NCBI RefSeq assembly: GCF_018860565.1
Contig: NZ_JAHKPS010000005.1
Coordinates: forward strand, 1 to 64,000
Length of the DNA stretch: 64,000 bases
Origin: Winogradskyella psychrotolerans
Lineage (GTDB): Bacteria > Bacteroidota > Bacteroidia > Flavobacteriales > Flavobacteriaceae
Direction of reading: 5' to 3'
Shown here: piece by piece, positions 43,170-52,798 of the stretch
Numbering within the stretch: the first letter of the stretch is position 1
How the letters are laid out: every line of letters begins with the position of its first letter
Program-made: the position numbers and the translations under genes
Notes under the pieces: generated by a model
The model's input: only the letters and a program-made list of their open reading frames with translations
Told to the model about the DNA's origin: nothing
Databases searched by the model: none

Positions 43170-45281
43170 TTACAAAAACCATAGAGCATCTTTAGCATCG
43201 TCTGGAACGCCATTATTAAAACGTGGTGCTATTTGTGCTACCATTTCTGGATATTTTATTGTGATTGGTACATTTTGTTGTCGAAGCGATTTCCAATATA
43301 ATCTGCTAAACTGATACACTTGTGTTAATAATTCTAACACTACATCTGCATCTTCAAAAGCATCTTCATCTGGACTGCTTACCTTAATTTTTATTGGGAA
43401 CGGATAACCATCTGTATCTGAATACCGCTGTGAATTAGGGTAACGTGCATTATTAAACAACAAAAATTGATTTTCGCTAATACGTATGTATGTACCACTT
43501 ACAGGCATTAACTTTTTGTTCCAATTAAGGTCGTAAGCAATAATATCTTCAGATTCTGTTTTGTTGATATTAAGAATATATAATGGTACTCCTAATTCTA
43601 ATTGATGCATTCCTTCAATAATAGGCTGTAATTCTTCATATTTCATTTCTTTGTAAAAATGAATGACTACTTTATCTGCTTGAGCTACTGAAGTAAAATC
43701 TCTAATAGCCTTTAAAATGCTTCCTGCTAATAACTTGGTTTGGTTTTGATTGAAATATTCAAAATTTCTGAATAGACCGTTATTTTGAAAACTAAAAGCA
43801 CTTGCTATGTAACGTCTGTTCTCGCCTTGATTGGTAAAGGCTCCTACTCCAATTACTAATTCTTTTTTATCGGTTACTGCTAACTTCCAAGGTGCGCCAC
43901 CTAATTTAGCGTGTATTGCCAATGCCATATTTTGTAAGGAAAACTGAAAGTTGTATTGATTTTCAATATTTTCAATCATTTTATGATAATCCACTACTTG
44001 GGTAATAATACCTTCATTTAAAAACAATTCCTTTATTTGAATATAAATTTCTCTGTCTTCGGGATCTGGTGTAAACTTATCGAATGGGCTTAAATAAAAA
44101 GCAGCATACTTTACATTGTCGTGGTCAAATTTTAGGTTTTCCAGCTTTTGGATGATGTCTGGTAAAGGGTCGTTTTCGTTTGTAAATTCAATGAAGTGTT
44201 CTTTGGATGATGATGCTTTAATGTTCACATAGGCTTCTAATCCTTTATAATAATTCTTTTCTGTATTTACACCTTCCTTTAAATTTTGATAGAAAGACAA
44301 TACCGAATCTTTATGAGAAGTATGGCATATGAAAAATATCTTGATATTTTGATTGTTTGGACGTCTATAAGGGTTTAGGATATTCATTGCCTTTTTAGGC
44401 ACTAAATGGGTTTTCTTGTTACCGTATTGGTCTTTACCAAATTCCAATAAACCTACTTGTGGGTCGATATGGTTGATACGATTGAGTGGCACATCTATAA
44501 ACGTATCAGTTTTAAATGGAAATATGACTTTAAAATCTTCTTTAAACAGATAGTTGGTTGCAAAATTATTAATAAGTGCTACGTACTTTTGATATTTATT
44601 AAGTGGTCTTATAGGTTCCTCAATAGGTATATCTAATGCTCGTGCTAATGACAAATTAAAAATTGGGTATGCTTGGTCAAACTGAATAGCATTGTAAAAT
44701 TCTTGTTTTTCCTCTGTATCGAGGTCCATTTGGTAATTGAACGTTTTTTGACCATATACACAACGCTTTATTAGCTCTGAATCCTCTATATCCTTAACCG
44801 ACGTTGTAAGGACTTTTGAAGTACCATCGTATGATACAATTAACTCTGGTAAGTCTGTGAGTTTTGCAAACTGTATCTTAAATGAAAATTTATAGTAGAG
44901 GTTATAGTCTGCTGTATTCCCTTTTTTTGAAGGCATCCACACTTGTACATCACCAACAAAGTTTTTTACTACTATATAGTCTTTCGATTTAAAATAGCTT
45001 CTTAATTGATGTTTAAGGAATTGCTTATAAATTCTTAATTCTCTACCATCTACTAAATTTAGCTTAATGCTTGGTGCATTAGGTATTTCTGTTGTAAATG
45101 TTGTAAATATTTGGTCTGTGTTAGATAAGTCTGCATCTGGAAACACCTCTTTAATCTGCCTTGAAAATTTAGATTTATGGATGGGATGACTGCCTACCAT
45201 ATCCTCTAAAGTTAAATAAATGGTAGGCGCACTATTAGGCCATTTAAAGTTGAGTATGTTGGTTTTGAGGTGTTCTTGCAT
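43170..45281 (-). CDS. Long prokaryotic Argonaute, apparently catalytically inactive
   Basis: 703 residues. The MID domain keeps the guide 5'-phosphate pocket: Y413 and K417 (EIYIQIKELF), Q428 (GIITQVV) and K459 in AIHAKLGGAPWKL. The PIWI domain follows (about 465-703): where active Argonautes have an Asp after 'IG' (IGxD), this one reads VIGVGAF (G480), and the later HFYKEM (541-546) and VPITIKYPEM lack the other catalytic residues. The C-terminus LWFL is the usual Argonaute end. The N-terminal 440 residues contain the N and PAZ-like parts. It probably binds a small guide and recruits another effector. In a small operon with the restriction-modification gene. Confidence 0.85.
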   Translation of the reverse strand: MQEHLKTNILNFKWPNSAPTIYLTLEDMVGSHPIHKSKFSRQIKEVFPDADLSNTDQIFTTFTTEIPNAPSIKLNLVDGRELRIYKQFLKHQLRSYFKSKDYIVVKNFVGDVQVWMPSKKGNTADYNLYYKFSFKIQFAKLTDLPELIVSYDGTSKVLTTSVKDIEDSELIKRCVYGQKTFNYQMDLDTEEKQEFYNAIQFDQAYPIFNLSLARALDIPIEEPIRPLNKYQKYVALINNFATNYLFKEDFKVIFPFKTDTFIDVPLNRINHIDPQVGLLEFGKDQYGNKKTHLVPKKAMNILNPYRRPNNQNIKIFFICHTSHKDSVLSFYQNLKEGVNTEKNYYKGLEAYVNIKASSSKEHFIEFTNENDPLPDIIQKLENLKFDHDNVKYAAFYLSPFDKFTPDPEDREIYIQIKELFLNEGIITQVVDYHKMIENIENQYNFQFSLQNMALAIHAKLGGAPWKLAVTDKKELVIGVGAFTNQGENRRYIASAFSFQNNGLFRNFEYFNQNQTKLLAGSILKAIRDFTSVAQADKVVIHFYKEMKYEELQPIIEGMHQLELGVPLYILNINKTESEDIIAYDLNWNKKLMPVSGTYIRISENQFLLFNNARYPNSQRYSDTDGYPFPIKIKVSSPDEDAFEDADVVLELLTQVYQFSRLYWKSLRQQNVPITIKYPEMVAQIAPRFNNGVPDDAKDALWFL

Positions 45282-45312
45282 TGGTATTGTAATTTTCAGT
45301 TTTACATAAAAT

Positions 45313-45636
45313 CTATTTGAATTGCTCTGTTATTTTTAATCCTTTTTCAATAACTAAACTTATATCATTACTGTTATTGGATTGTGCATTTAATGAGCCT
45401 AAAATTTTTAAACTCTCTTCCGTATTATAGTCAATGGATTGTTTAAAAAACACTTCAATAGCTTGTTCTATTCTGCTTTTTAAAATTTTAAGTTCTTTTT
45501 GTGGATTACCCTTTTCTTCTGCTCTTGTAAGCGCATAGTATTCACCTTTTGAAGGTCTTTTAATTCTTTTATCCAAATTATATGCTCTATTTAGGAATGC
45601 TTCCAAACGCATTGCTTTCATTTCTTCTGTTGCCAT
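45313..45636 (-). CDS. Small hypothetical protein in the Argonaute operon
   Basis: 107 residues, basic first half (RLEAFLNRAYNLDKRIKRPSKGEYYALTRAEEKG) and helical second half. Separated by 3 bases from the restriction-modification gene and 31 from the Argonaute gene, so co-transcribed. No family recognised. A small partner of either neighbour is possible. Confidence 0.6.
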   Translation of the reverse strand: MATEEMKAMRLEAFLNRAYNLDKRIKRPSKGEYYALTRAEEKGNPQKELKILKSRIEQAIEVFFKQSIDYNTEESLKILGSLNAQSNNSNDISLVIEKGLKITEQFK

Positions 45637-45639
45637 ATC

Positions 45640-48600
45640 TTAACTGTTTTCTATAATGTCTCGTTCTTCTTGTGTAAGACCATAGAGGTCGTACACCATA
45701 GTATCAATGGTTTTTTCTGTTTGGGTGATTTGGGTTTGTAACTCTTGGGCTTTTTTCTTGTTGTCCTCAAAGAGTTCTAACCACTCAAACTCATCTTTTT
45801 TGGTAAGCGGTGTGCCACCTGCTTTTTTAATGGCTTTGTTGAGTTCTTTTATAAAGTCTGCAAAGTCTAACTCGTGCCAGCTTTCGAGTTTTCGGGTTAG
45901 TTTTTCTATATTTTGAGAGGACATTATATAGTTAGTAAAACTTTTTGATTGATCATATAAAACATTTTGATTTTCAAATAACAGCTTTGATTTTCTCACT
46001 AATTCATTTTTATTACTTTCTTCTATAACAGTTGGAATTGGTGTTTTTTCAAGATAAACTTTTTGTATGTTTAATCTTCCACCATTTTTAGGGTCACCTA
46101 ATGAAGTGCAAGTATTACAAAGAAAAAACCATACTAATTTTGAATTTAACACTCCAAGTAAAAAGTAATCTTCAATGGGTATGAAAAATATCGTTTTATT
46201 TAAATATGTTTTATTTAAATCGATGGTAAAACGGGATTCCTTTGCTATTTCTGGATAAATTATTTTTGGCTTATCGAACTCCTTGTAATAAGAAATTGAA
46301 TCTTGAATTTCATACCATTTATAATCACCTTTTTTTCTACCAATTTTGTCTGATTTACTCTCTTTAGGTTTTAATCTATCATAAAATTGATTTAAGTATT
46401 TCTTGATAGCAGGGTATTTTTCAATATCTATTCCGCGTCTTGTGAAAATTATATATTTGCCTTTTGTCCTCAAATGATAATAACGTACATCATCACCATC
46501 GACAAATGGCTTTATAATTTCAATAGAATTATAGTCTTCGTCAATTAATTGTTTTCTTATAGTTTCATCAATTATGAAAGCCTCATTATACCCTGTCAAA
46601 ATTCCTCGATAAAATTCGACATCTAAATATTTTTTCAATGGTTTTCCAACTGATAAAATCTTTGATAGTACTTTGTTTTCATTTTTGGAAATTAAATTCC
46701 ATTCATTACCAAACAAGGATTTAGCACTAACTTTTATACCATCTTTTTCAATTGACGTAGAAATATCAAGGTTCTTTAAAGTGTTAATTTTTACGAAATC
46801 AATATCCTCTTTTTCAAATCTGTTTCTAATAATTGAAATGAAGGGAAAAGTCGCTGCATCAGCAAAAACAGGTAATTCTCCAAAATCAATTAATTTTTCT
46901 ATTGAATAATCATTACCTAATATCTTTCTAATATTCAAACCATAAGTGACATTTGTAAATTTGTTTGGGGTAATATATCCAAGTAGTCCATTATGACTTA
47001 AAAGTTTCATTCCCTTTTCCAAAAAATAAACATATAAGTCTGCTGTACTTTGATAAGAGGAATAGTTTTTAGATAAAAATTCCTTATAATCTGATATAAG
47101 CTCGTGCCTTACATAAGGCGGATTGCCAATAATTACATCAAAACCACCTTTATCAAATATCTGTGGAAATTCTTGTTGCCAATTAAAGGCTTTATCTCCT
47201 GCTACGGTTTTGCTATCAATTAATGAGTTACCACATTTAATATTGTTGCTTAAATCGTTGAGTTTACGTCGTGGTTGTGCTGTACGTAACCAAAGCGATA
47301 GTTTGGCTATTTCTACGGATTCTTCATTAAGGTCCACACCGTAAATATTGTTTTCTAAAATGGTGTTTTCTATATCGCTTAAAATAAGGCCACCACCCAA
47401 TACTTTTGCTTTTAGCTCATCGATGTAACGGTGTTCTTTAATAAGAAAATCTAATGCTTGGTTCAAAAATGCTCCAGAGCCACAAGCAGGGTCGCAAATG
47501 GTTATTTTTAGTAGCCACGCTCTGTAATTATCTAAAACCTCTAATAGTTGTTTTTTGGTGTTTTGATGTGTTCCCTTTTTTATCTCGAAATAGGCTTCTT
47601 CTTTAAAACCTAATTGGTCTTTTTTCTCTTGGCACAATTTACCAACGGTATTTTCTACAATGTATTTGGTAATGTATTTTGGTGTGTAGAACACGCCATC
47701 TTTTTTGCGTTTACTCTTTTGCTTATCGAACTCGCCACCTTCAATTTCGGCATTGACGCTTTCAATCTCGTTGAGTGAATTTTCAAAGATGTGTCCTAAA
47801 ATATTGACATCTACTTGAGAGCTAAAGTCGTATTTAGCGAGTTTATAAGTGTGTTTGTAGAGCAATTCATCATCAATTTCAAGACCATCTAAAATAGCAT
47901 CCGGTTTAAACAATCCGCCATTATAGGCATATATTTCTGCTCTTGAAGTTGTGCCTTTTCTACCTTCATCTAAAAAATGAAAGTATTGTTTAAAGAGGTT
48001 GTATAATGGGCGTTCGTCACCAAAATCGATGTCGGCTTTCCATTTGTCCAAAATTTGGATGGTTGAGTTTGGTGGCAATAGGTCTCTATCTTCTGCAAAG
48101 AAAATAAACAGAAAACGGTCTATGAGTTTCTGTGATTTTTTGAATAGGGATAGTTTTACGTTTTTTTCGAGTGCTTTTAGTTCGTCTGCTTCTTGAGACA
48201 TCTCGGAAAGCTTCGCTTCAGTACCTTCTAAACTTAAATTTTTAAGTTTTTCGGTAGTGCTCGATGTGACAGCTTCGGATTTAATGCGTTTGGCATTTCG
48301 TTTTACGAGGTCTCTAAAGAGTTCGCGTTTAAATACGGAATAGTCGTTGTAAAACTGTTTGGTAATCTTGTCTTCCTCTACTAAAGATGCTTCTTTTATA
48401 GTTAGCGGTAGATTGTTAAGAATGTTGTCTTTTTGTAAGCATAGGTACAATAAAGCAAATTCTTCGGGCGCTAATTGAAAGAGATTAAACTCTAAAAACT
48501 CGGTAGCATCGTTGATGTAAAACCTCAACTTCTCAAAATTGGACGTAATAACATACACACAGCCTTTTTGATTGGCTTTATAATCGAACGCCTGTTTACG

Positions 48601-48942
48601 GATGCTTTCTAAATCTTTGGTATTGGTTCCCTTTAGTTCAATTACGCCAATTGCTTTAGCTTCCTTTAAAATAGCTCCATCTGCTTTACCTGCGCCTTTT
48701 TGGTTTTTAAACTCGGTAGTGATATTAAAATCAGGCTTTGGATTTAGCGTATAACCCAAGACATTGACAAACAGCTCATCCAGAAACTTTGCCTGGTACT
48801 GTTCTTCTTTAGAGTTTTTAATATTCTCTTGAATGGTAGCATTGTGAAAATACTTGGTATATTTTTTATAGGCACGCTCTACTACTGAATTATCTTGTTG
48901 CGCCAGATATGTTTTTATTACTGATGTTTGAAATAATGCCAT
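45640..48942 (-). CDS. Type IIG-like restriction-modification enzyme
   Basis: 1100 residues. N-terminal nuclease signature D88...E102-L-K104 (KADGAILKEAKAIGVIELKG), PD-(D/E)XK-like. Methyltransferase motifs: DPACGSG (484-490, motif I) and NPPY (607-610, motif IV) for N6-adenine. A C-terminal target-recognition region (about 690-1000) follows. Eco57I/type IIG or class-L architecture: cuts and methylates with one chain. Adjacent XRE gene likely controls it. Confidence 0.85.
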   Translation of the reverse strand: MALFQTSVIKTYLAQQDNSVVERAYKKYTKYFHNATIQENIKNSKEEQYQAKFLDELFVNVLGYTLNPKPDFNITTEFKNQKGAGKADGAILKEAKAIGVIELKGTNTKDLESIRKQAFDYKANQKGCVYVITSNFEKLRFYINDATEFLEFNLFQLAPEEFALLYLCLQKDNILNNLPLTIKEASLVEEDKITKQFYNDYSVFKRELFRDLVKRNAKRIKSEAVTSSTTEKLKNLSLEGTEAKLSEMSQEADELKALEKNVKLSLFKKSQKLIDRFLFIFFAEDRDLLPPNSTIQILDKWKADIDFGDERPLYNLFKQYFHFLDEGRKGTTSRAEIYAYNGGLFKPDAILDGLEIDDELLYKHTYKLAKYDFSSQVDVNILGHIFENSLNEIESVNAEIEGGEFDKQKSKRKKDGVFYTPKYITKYIVENTVGKLCQEKKDQLGFKEEAYFEIKKGTHQNTKKQLLEVLDNYRAWLLKITICDPACGSGAFLNQALDFLIKEHRYIDELKAKVLGGGLILSDIENTILENNIYGVDLNEESVEIAKLSLWLRTAQPRRKLNDLSNNIKCGNSLIDSKTVAGDKAFNWQQEFPQIFDKGGFDVIIGNPPYVRHELISDYKEFLSKNYSSYQSTADLYVYFLEKGMKLLSHNGLLGYITPNKFTNVTYGLNIRKILGNDYSIEKLIDFGELPVFADAATFPFISIIRNRFEKEDIDFVKINTLKNLDISTSIEKDGIKVSAKSLFGNEWNLISKNENKVLSKILSVGKPLKKYLDVEFYRGILTGYNEAFIIDETIRKQLIDEDYNSIEIIKPFVDGDDVRYYHLRTKGKYIIFTRRGIDIEKYPAIKKYLNQFYDRLKPKESKSDKIGRKKGDYKWYEIQDSISYYKEFDKPKIIYPEIAKESRFTIDLNKTYLNKTIFFIPIEDYFLLGVLNSKLVWFFLCNTCTSLGDPKNGGRLNIQKVYLEKTPIPTVIEESNKNELVRKSKLLFENQNVLYDQSKSFTNYIMSSQNIEKLTRKLESWHELDFADFIKELNKAIKKAGGTPLTKKDEFEWLELFEDNKKKAQELQTQITQTEKTIDTMVYDLYGLTQEERDIIENS

Positions 48943-49248
48943 TTAAAGCTGCTGTTTTTTGTTGGTTAAGTTCTTAATTTCTTCTTCTACTTTTTTGAGG
49001 ATTTCCGTAATGTTGGATTCATCTTTAAGCATATTGACAATTTTATCAGCCATCCAAAAGTTTAGTAACTCATTTTTACTCTTGTTTAAAGCCTTTGCTA
49101 AATCTTCTACTTGTTCCTTTCTGGCCATACGTGTACCACGTTCAATCTTACTTAATAAGGCGGTATCGATATTCATTTGAGAGGCAACCTCACGCAGTAA
49201 TAGTTGCTTTTCTTCCCTTAACTTCCTTATGTAATTACCAAATGTCAT
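48943..49248 (-). CDS. XRE-family regulator of the restriction-modification operon
   Basis: 101 residues from ATG 49248 (MTFGNYIRKL). Helix-turn-helix EVASQMNIDTALLSKIERGTRMARKEQVEDLAKAL (about residues 17-51), C-protein-like in size. The ORF can be extended upstream but the added residues are hydrophobic noise. Immediately upstream of the enzyme gene (0 bases apart). A candidate operator lies at 49261. Confidence 0.85.
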   Translation of the reverse strand: MTFGNYIRKLREEKQLLLREVASQMNIDTALLSKIERGTRMARKEQVEDLAKALNKSKNELLNFWMADKIVNMLKDESNITEILKKVEEEIKNLTNKKQQL

Positions 49249-49260
49249 TTTAGAGATATT

Positions 49261-49272
49261 TTGACTTGTCAA
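49261..49272. promoter_or_regulatory. Candidate operator of the XRE gene
   Basis: TTGACTTGTCAA, arms TTGAC/GTCAA, 12 bases upstream of the XRE start codon; AATATTTGTC follows. Typical of autoregulation by small XRE proteins; inferred. Confidence 0.4.
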
Positions 49273-49403
49273 TATTTGTCTAATGTAAGAAAAAGTAAGT
49301 AAAGGAAAATAAAAAGATATAAACACTTATTAACAGGTAATGAGGATATTAAGGATTTGAGGAAGTCAGTTTAATCATTTCCTTAAATCCTTAAAATCCT
49401 TAA

Positions 49404-51155
49404 TTACGTCTTTGCAGGATTTGAATAGTTATTGTGTGCTTCTCTGTGTATTAATCCTGCTTCTACAAATTTGGTAATATAGCCTTCTGCGGTTTTGTGT
49501 GGGATGCTCTGCTTTGTTGCTAAATCTAAATACTCTTGCCTGCTAAATTGCTTTGGCAAACTTTCTAAAAAGCGTTCTTTTCTATTTAAACGTTTTGTTG
49601 CTTTTTGCTCAATAGGTAAGTCGTTAAACACTTTACTACTATGTTTTACTAAAATTGAAATAATAGTTAGTGCATTTTCAAAATCTATATCTTCACATTC
49701 TTTAGTTGCGTTTACATCACCATCTTCCATAATGCGGAAAGCTGTGAATAGCATCATTATCCTAAACGCAATTAAGCCTAATCGCCTTATTGTTGCGATG
49801 TACTCTTCAGGTTGTAGGTTGATGTATTTGGTCTGTAAGGATTCAAAAAAGGTATTGAATTGCTGTTGTTGAGTTGTGGTTAATCGTATTTCAATCTCTG
49901 GATTGTTTTTTAGCGTTTTGTACAATTCTAAAAACTCACTACCTAATTGGTTATAGTAATCATCTAAACCTACTTTATTGCTATTTTGAAACACGTTTTT
50001 CCAAGTTGGTTTTATATTCATATAGTAAAACATAAAGCGACTAAATAAGCCATTTTCTGCATTGGGTATTAGAGTCGCCACTTGTTTAGGTGTACCTGAT
50101 AATACTGTTGATAAACACGGTTTTTCAATATCTACATATTCTCTATCTGTTCTGCGATAATAGCTTATAGTTTCGTGATGAAAGGCTTTACGAAAACCAT
50201 CGGAATAATTACCATAATCGCTTTTAAAGGCTTGTGCTAACGTATCGCCTTCGGTTTCAAAAATTAACCCTCTGCCTTTATTATCAGAAATTAATTGATA
50301 TACGCCTGTTACACTATTGTTAGCAGGAATGAACAGCATCCGCTCTGGCGGTTTACTCGGTTTTTCTAAGTTTTCATCTTTGCCTTTATTCATATTGTAA
50401 GTAGCGGTTTCTGATTGAAATTGCTGCTTTAATACTTTGGCTTGTTCTCTTTTTAATTTGTGAACGGGCTCTACCAAATTTTTAATTTGGTTAAGCCTTC
50501 CTTTACCTGCAGATGCAGGTGCAGTTACAAATAGATATAAATTACAAAACACTTTACGTTGGTCATATATCCCGAAGAGTTTAGGAAAACACGCACTAAA
50601 TGCTGTTAATGCACCTAACAATAAAATGTCTTTTTCTTCCTGTCCATTAGCAGGGTTTACAACTTGTTGTAAAAACTGTGGCAAATTCTCATATACCTTT
50701 TCTGGTATTGTTGGCATAGATTCATTTGGTGTGTCAACTACAGTTGCAACCTTTGTTGCAACTTCGTTGTTGTTTTGTAGTTTAGTCGGTTTGACACCTG
50801 ATTGATGTGCATAGTGATAAAAGGTAGCAATTGTAATTCCGTGTCCTTTTGCGTTTAAGCATTTATCGAATTGTGCATCACACTCTTTAGCATCGTAACC
50901 TGCATAATTTTTACTTATACGATGGAAATAATCTCTTCCTGTTTCTCTGTATTCTTCTGCTAAAGCAAAGCCTAAATCTCTCCAAGTGGCATAACTTCCT
51001 GTTATGTCTGTACCTGATTGCTCGATTGCTGAAATGTAGGATTCAATGTCGTTATCAGCAACTGCAACAACATTGGTTGTTGCTGTGTTGCTTTTTGGTT
51101 TTGTTGGCTCTTTAGGAACTTCTAACCAATCTTTTGGGTTAAATATTTTAGTCAT
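49404..51155 (-). CDS. DUF3987 primase/helicase-like protein
   Basis: 583 residues. N-terminal PriCT-2-like domain (about residues 35-115, YATWRDLGFALAEEYRETGRDYFHRISKNYAGYDAKECDAQF), then DUF3987 with TAPASAGKGRLNQIKN as the phosphate-binding loop. Family members are replication initiators or helicases of mobile elements. Overlaps the VirE-N gene by 4 bases. Confidence 0.8.
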   Translation of the reverse strand: MTKIFNPKDWLEVPKEPTKPKSNTATTNVVAVADNDIESYISAIEQSGTDITGSYATWRDLGFALAEEYRETGRDYFHRISKNYAGYDAKECDAQFDKCLNAKGHGITIATFYHYAHQSGVKPTKLQNNNEVATKVATVVDTPNESMPTIPEKVYENLPQFLQQVVNPANGQEEKDILLLGALTAFSACFPKLFGIYDQRKVFCNLYLFVTAPASAGKGRLNQIKNLVEPVHKLKREQAKVLKQQFQSETATYNMNKGKDENLEKPSKPPERMLFIPANNSVTGVYQLISDNKGRGLIFETEGDTLAQAFKSDYGNYSDGFRKAFHHETISYYRRTDREYVDIEKPCLSTVLSGTPKQVATLIPNAENGLFSRFMFYYMNIKPTWKNVFQNSNKVGLDDYYNQLGSEFLELYKTLKNNPEIEIRLTTTQQQQFNTFFESLQTKYINLQPEEYIATIRRLGLIAFRIMMLFTAFRIMEDGDVNATKECEDIDFENALTIISILVKHSSKVFNDLPIEQKATKRLNRKERFLESLPKQFSRQEYLDLATKQSIPHKTAEGYITKFVEAGLIHREAHNNYSNPAKT

Positions 51156-52060
51156 AATGCTTGATGTCTTTTATGTAGAAAGGCCGTTGGGTCGTATGGT
51201 AAAAAACACGCTCTGGAAACGTCTTTACCCGACTGGTCAACCTCAATGTTATAATTGTGTTTAATGTAATTTGCTACTGCTGTGAAATATTCTGAATGTG
51301 ATACTTCTGAAATATCTATTCTAATAATCCATTTTAAACCATCACCAGATGGTGAAATAAAGAGCATTTCGGTTTCAAAATATTCATCATTTAAGAGCTG
51401 TGTTCTTAACTCTTGTAGATTCTCTAAATGGTCAAAATCAATGGTTAATAAATTAGAATGCTTTAGCAAATTGTTATCGCTTCGTTTTTCAAATGTTCCT
51501 GAAAGTGTTACGTAATCAAAGCGATTCGCTTTGAATTTACGCGCTTCTTTTATATTGGTAATTGCTCTTAATTCTTCAGTAATCTTTTTGTATTTATTAC
51601 TTGTGATTAATGCAAATACTTGATGTAATCGCAAGGTTTCCGAAGGAAACACATTGCGAACAGGTGCTTTAAAAAAGCTACAGTTGGCATACCACGTATC
51701 GTCTGGTTCATTAAGCCATTCCAATTCGTCTTTTTCCTTGACTTCTAAATTTAGATGTAGCTCTTGATTTATCTTCTGGTACAAATCTTCTTCATCGGTT
51801 ATTCTAAAATGATATTGTGCAAAATCGAATACATCACCTTTAAAGGCTTCTAATTCTGTATCTCTATGTGTTGCTATAATACCATCAATATGAATCCGTA
51901 AGGTTTCTTTACCACCATTAAAAGGGTTTCGAGTTATCCCACAGTCCCTTCCTTTTACAGAAAGGACTGTTTGATTAGGATAATACTGTCTCAACACATA
52001 GGCATAGATTTTTAAACCATAATGTGTTTTGTCTAAAATTGCTTCTCTACTTATTTCCAT
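51152..52060 (-). CDS. BT4734/VirE N-terminal domain protein
   Basis: 302 residues. A zinc-finger-primase-like N-terminus (residues 1-100) is followed by a VirE-N/BT4734 domain: SNLLTIDFDHLENLQELRTQLL and ISPSGDGLKWIIRIDIS, with DVSRACFLPYDP. Usually paired with DUF3987 in Bacteroidetes elements, as here. Confidence 0.8.
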   Translation of the reverse strand: MEISREAILDKTHYGLKIYAYVLRQYYPNQTVLSVKGRDCGITRNPFNGGKETLRIHIDGIIATHRDTELEAFKGDVFDFAQYHFRITDEEDLYQKINQELHLNLEVKEKDELEWLNEPDDTWYANCSFFKAPVRNVFPSETLRLHQVFALITSNKYKKITEELRAITNIKEARKFKANRFDYVTLSGTFEKRSDNNLLKHSNLLTIDFDHLENLQELRTQLLNDEYFETEMLFISPSGDGLKWIIRIDISEVSHSEYFTAVANYIKHNYNIEVDQSGKDVSRACFLPYDPTAFLHKRHQAL

Positions 52061-52343
52061 CTCGCTTGAAATTATGGTTGTAGTAGTTGTCTTGAAGCAA
52101 CTGCTCTATGTCAGCAACTTTATAGTAAAATTTACCTTTTACTTTGCTGTAAGGCAAAGTGCCATTGGTTCTTAAAGTTTGTAGCGTTCGCTTACTTATA
52201 TGTAAGGTCTGCAATACATCTTGATTGTCTATCCACGTATCTTTTAATACTTCTGCTCTCGATTGTCGTAACAATTCGATACGTGCTTTTAAGTGCTTAA
52301 CATCTTGCGAGAGCGTTAAGAGTAAATCGATTATTTCAGTCAT
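52047..52343 (-). CDS. Helix-turn-helix protein
   Basis: 98 residues with WIDNQDVLQTLHISKRTLQTLRTNGTLPYSKVKGKFYYKVADIEQLL, a MerR-like/excisionase helix-turn-helix. Overlaps its neighbours on both sides (14 and 4 bases). Accessory DNA-binding protein of the element. Confidence 0.8.
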   Translation of the reverse strand: MTEIIDLLLTLSQDVKHLKARIELLRQSRAEVLKDTWIDNQDVLQTLHISKRTLQTLRTNGTLPYSKVKGKFYYKVADIEQLLQDNYYNHNFKRDGNK

Positions 52344-52642
52344 AACTTCACCGCTCCTTTCTTAATTAGGTAATCGGCAGCTTGCTGTTCGATTTCGTCT
52401 CTTGAGTCCATACGGTTACGCAGTAACCAATGGTCTAACTCTTCTCTTTGGAAATAAATCTTTTTACCATTCGGTTTATAATGTGGAATGGTTCCCGTAC
52501 TTGTAAGTTTATACAAGTGCGATTGGGATAATTCTAAATACTTGCAAGTTTCATTAAAGTTTAATACTTGCTTTTGCATTGCTTGTTGCTCTAACAAGAG
52601 TTTTTCAATGCGGTCTAACTTTTCGATGATATTTGTGTCCAT
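52340..52642 (-). CDS. Excisionase-family helix-turn-helix protein
   Basis: 100 residues with FNETCKYLELSQSHLYKLTSTGTIPHYKPNGKKIYFQREELDHWL, the typical excisionase helix-turn-helix. Probably aids excision by the nearby integrase or regulates replication genes. Confidence 0.8.
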   Translation of the reverse strand: MDTNIIEKLDRIEKLLLEQQAMQKQVLNFNETCKYLELSQSHLYKLTSTGTIPHYKPNGKKIYFQREELDHWLLRNRMDSRDEIEQQAADYLIKKGAVKL

Positions 52643-52798
52643 CGTTTATTTTGTTTTAAATAAATGAGGACATCTGGCCAAATGTCATTCTTGGTTTTCA
52701 AGAACAGGACAAAGGTTGAAAATTGGCTTCCCGTTTTTAGTAAGAGTGTAAAACAAGGGTAAGACAACAGTAAGATTTCTTACTATTCTTACTGTTTT

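Noticed and set aside
43170..45281. Catalytically active Argonaute
   Set aside because: The first PIWI aspartate position reads G (VIGVGAF) and the other acidic positions are not kept.
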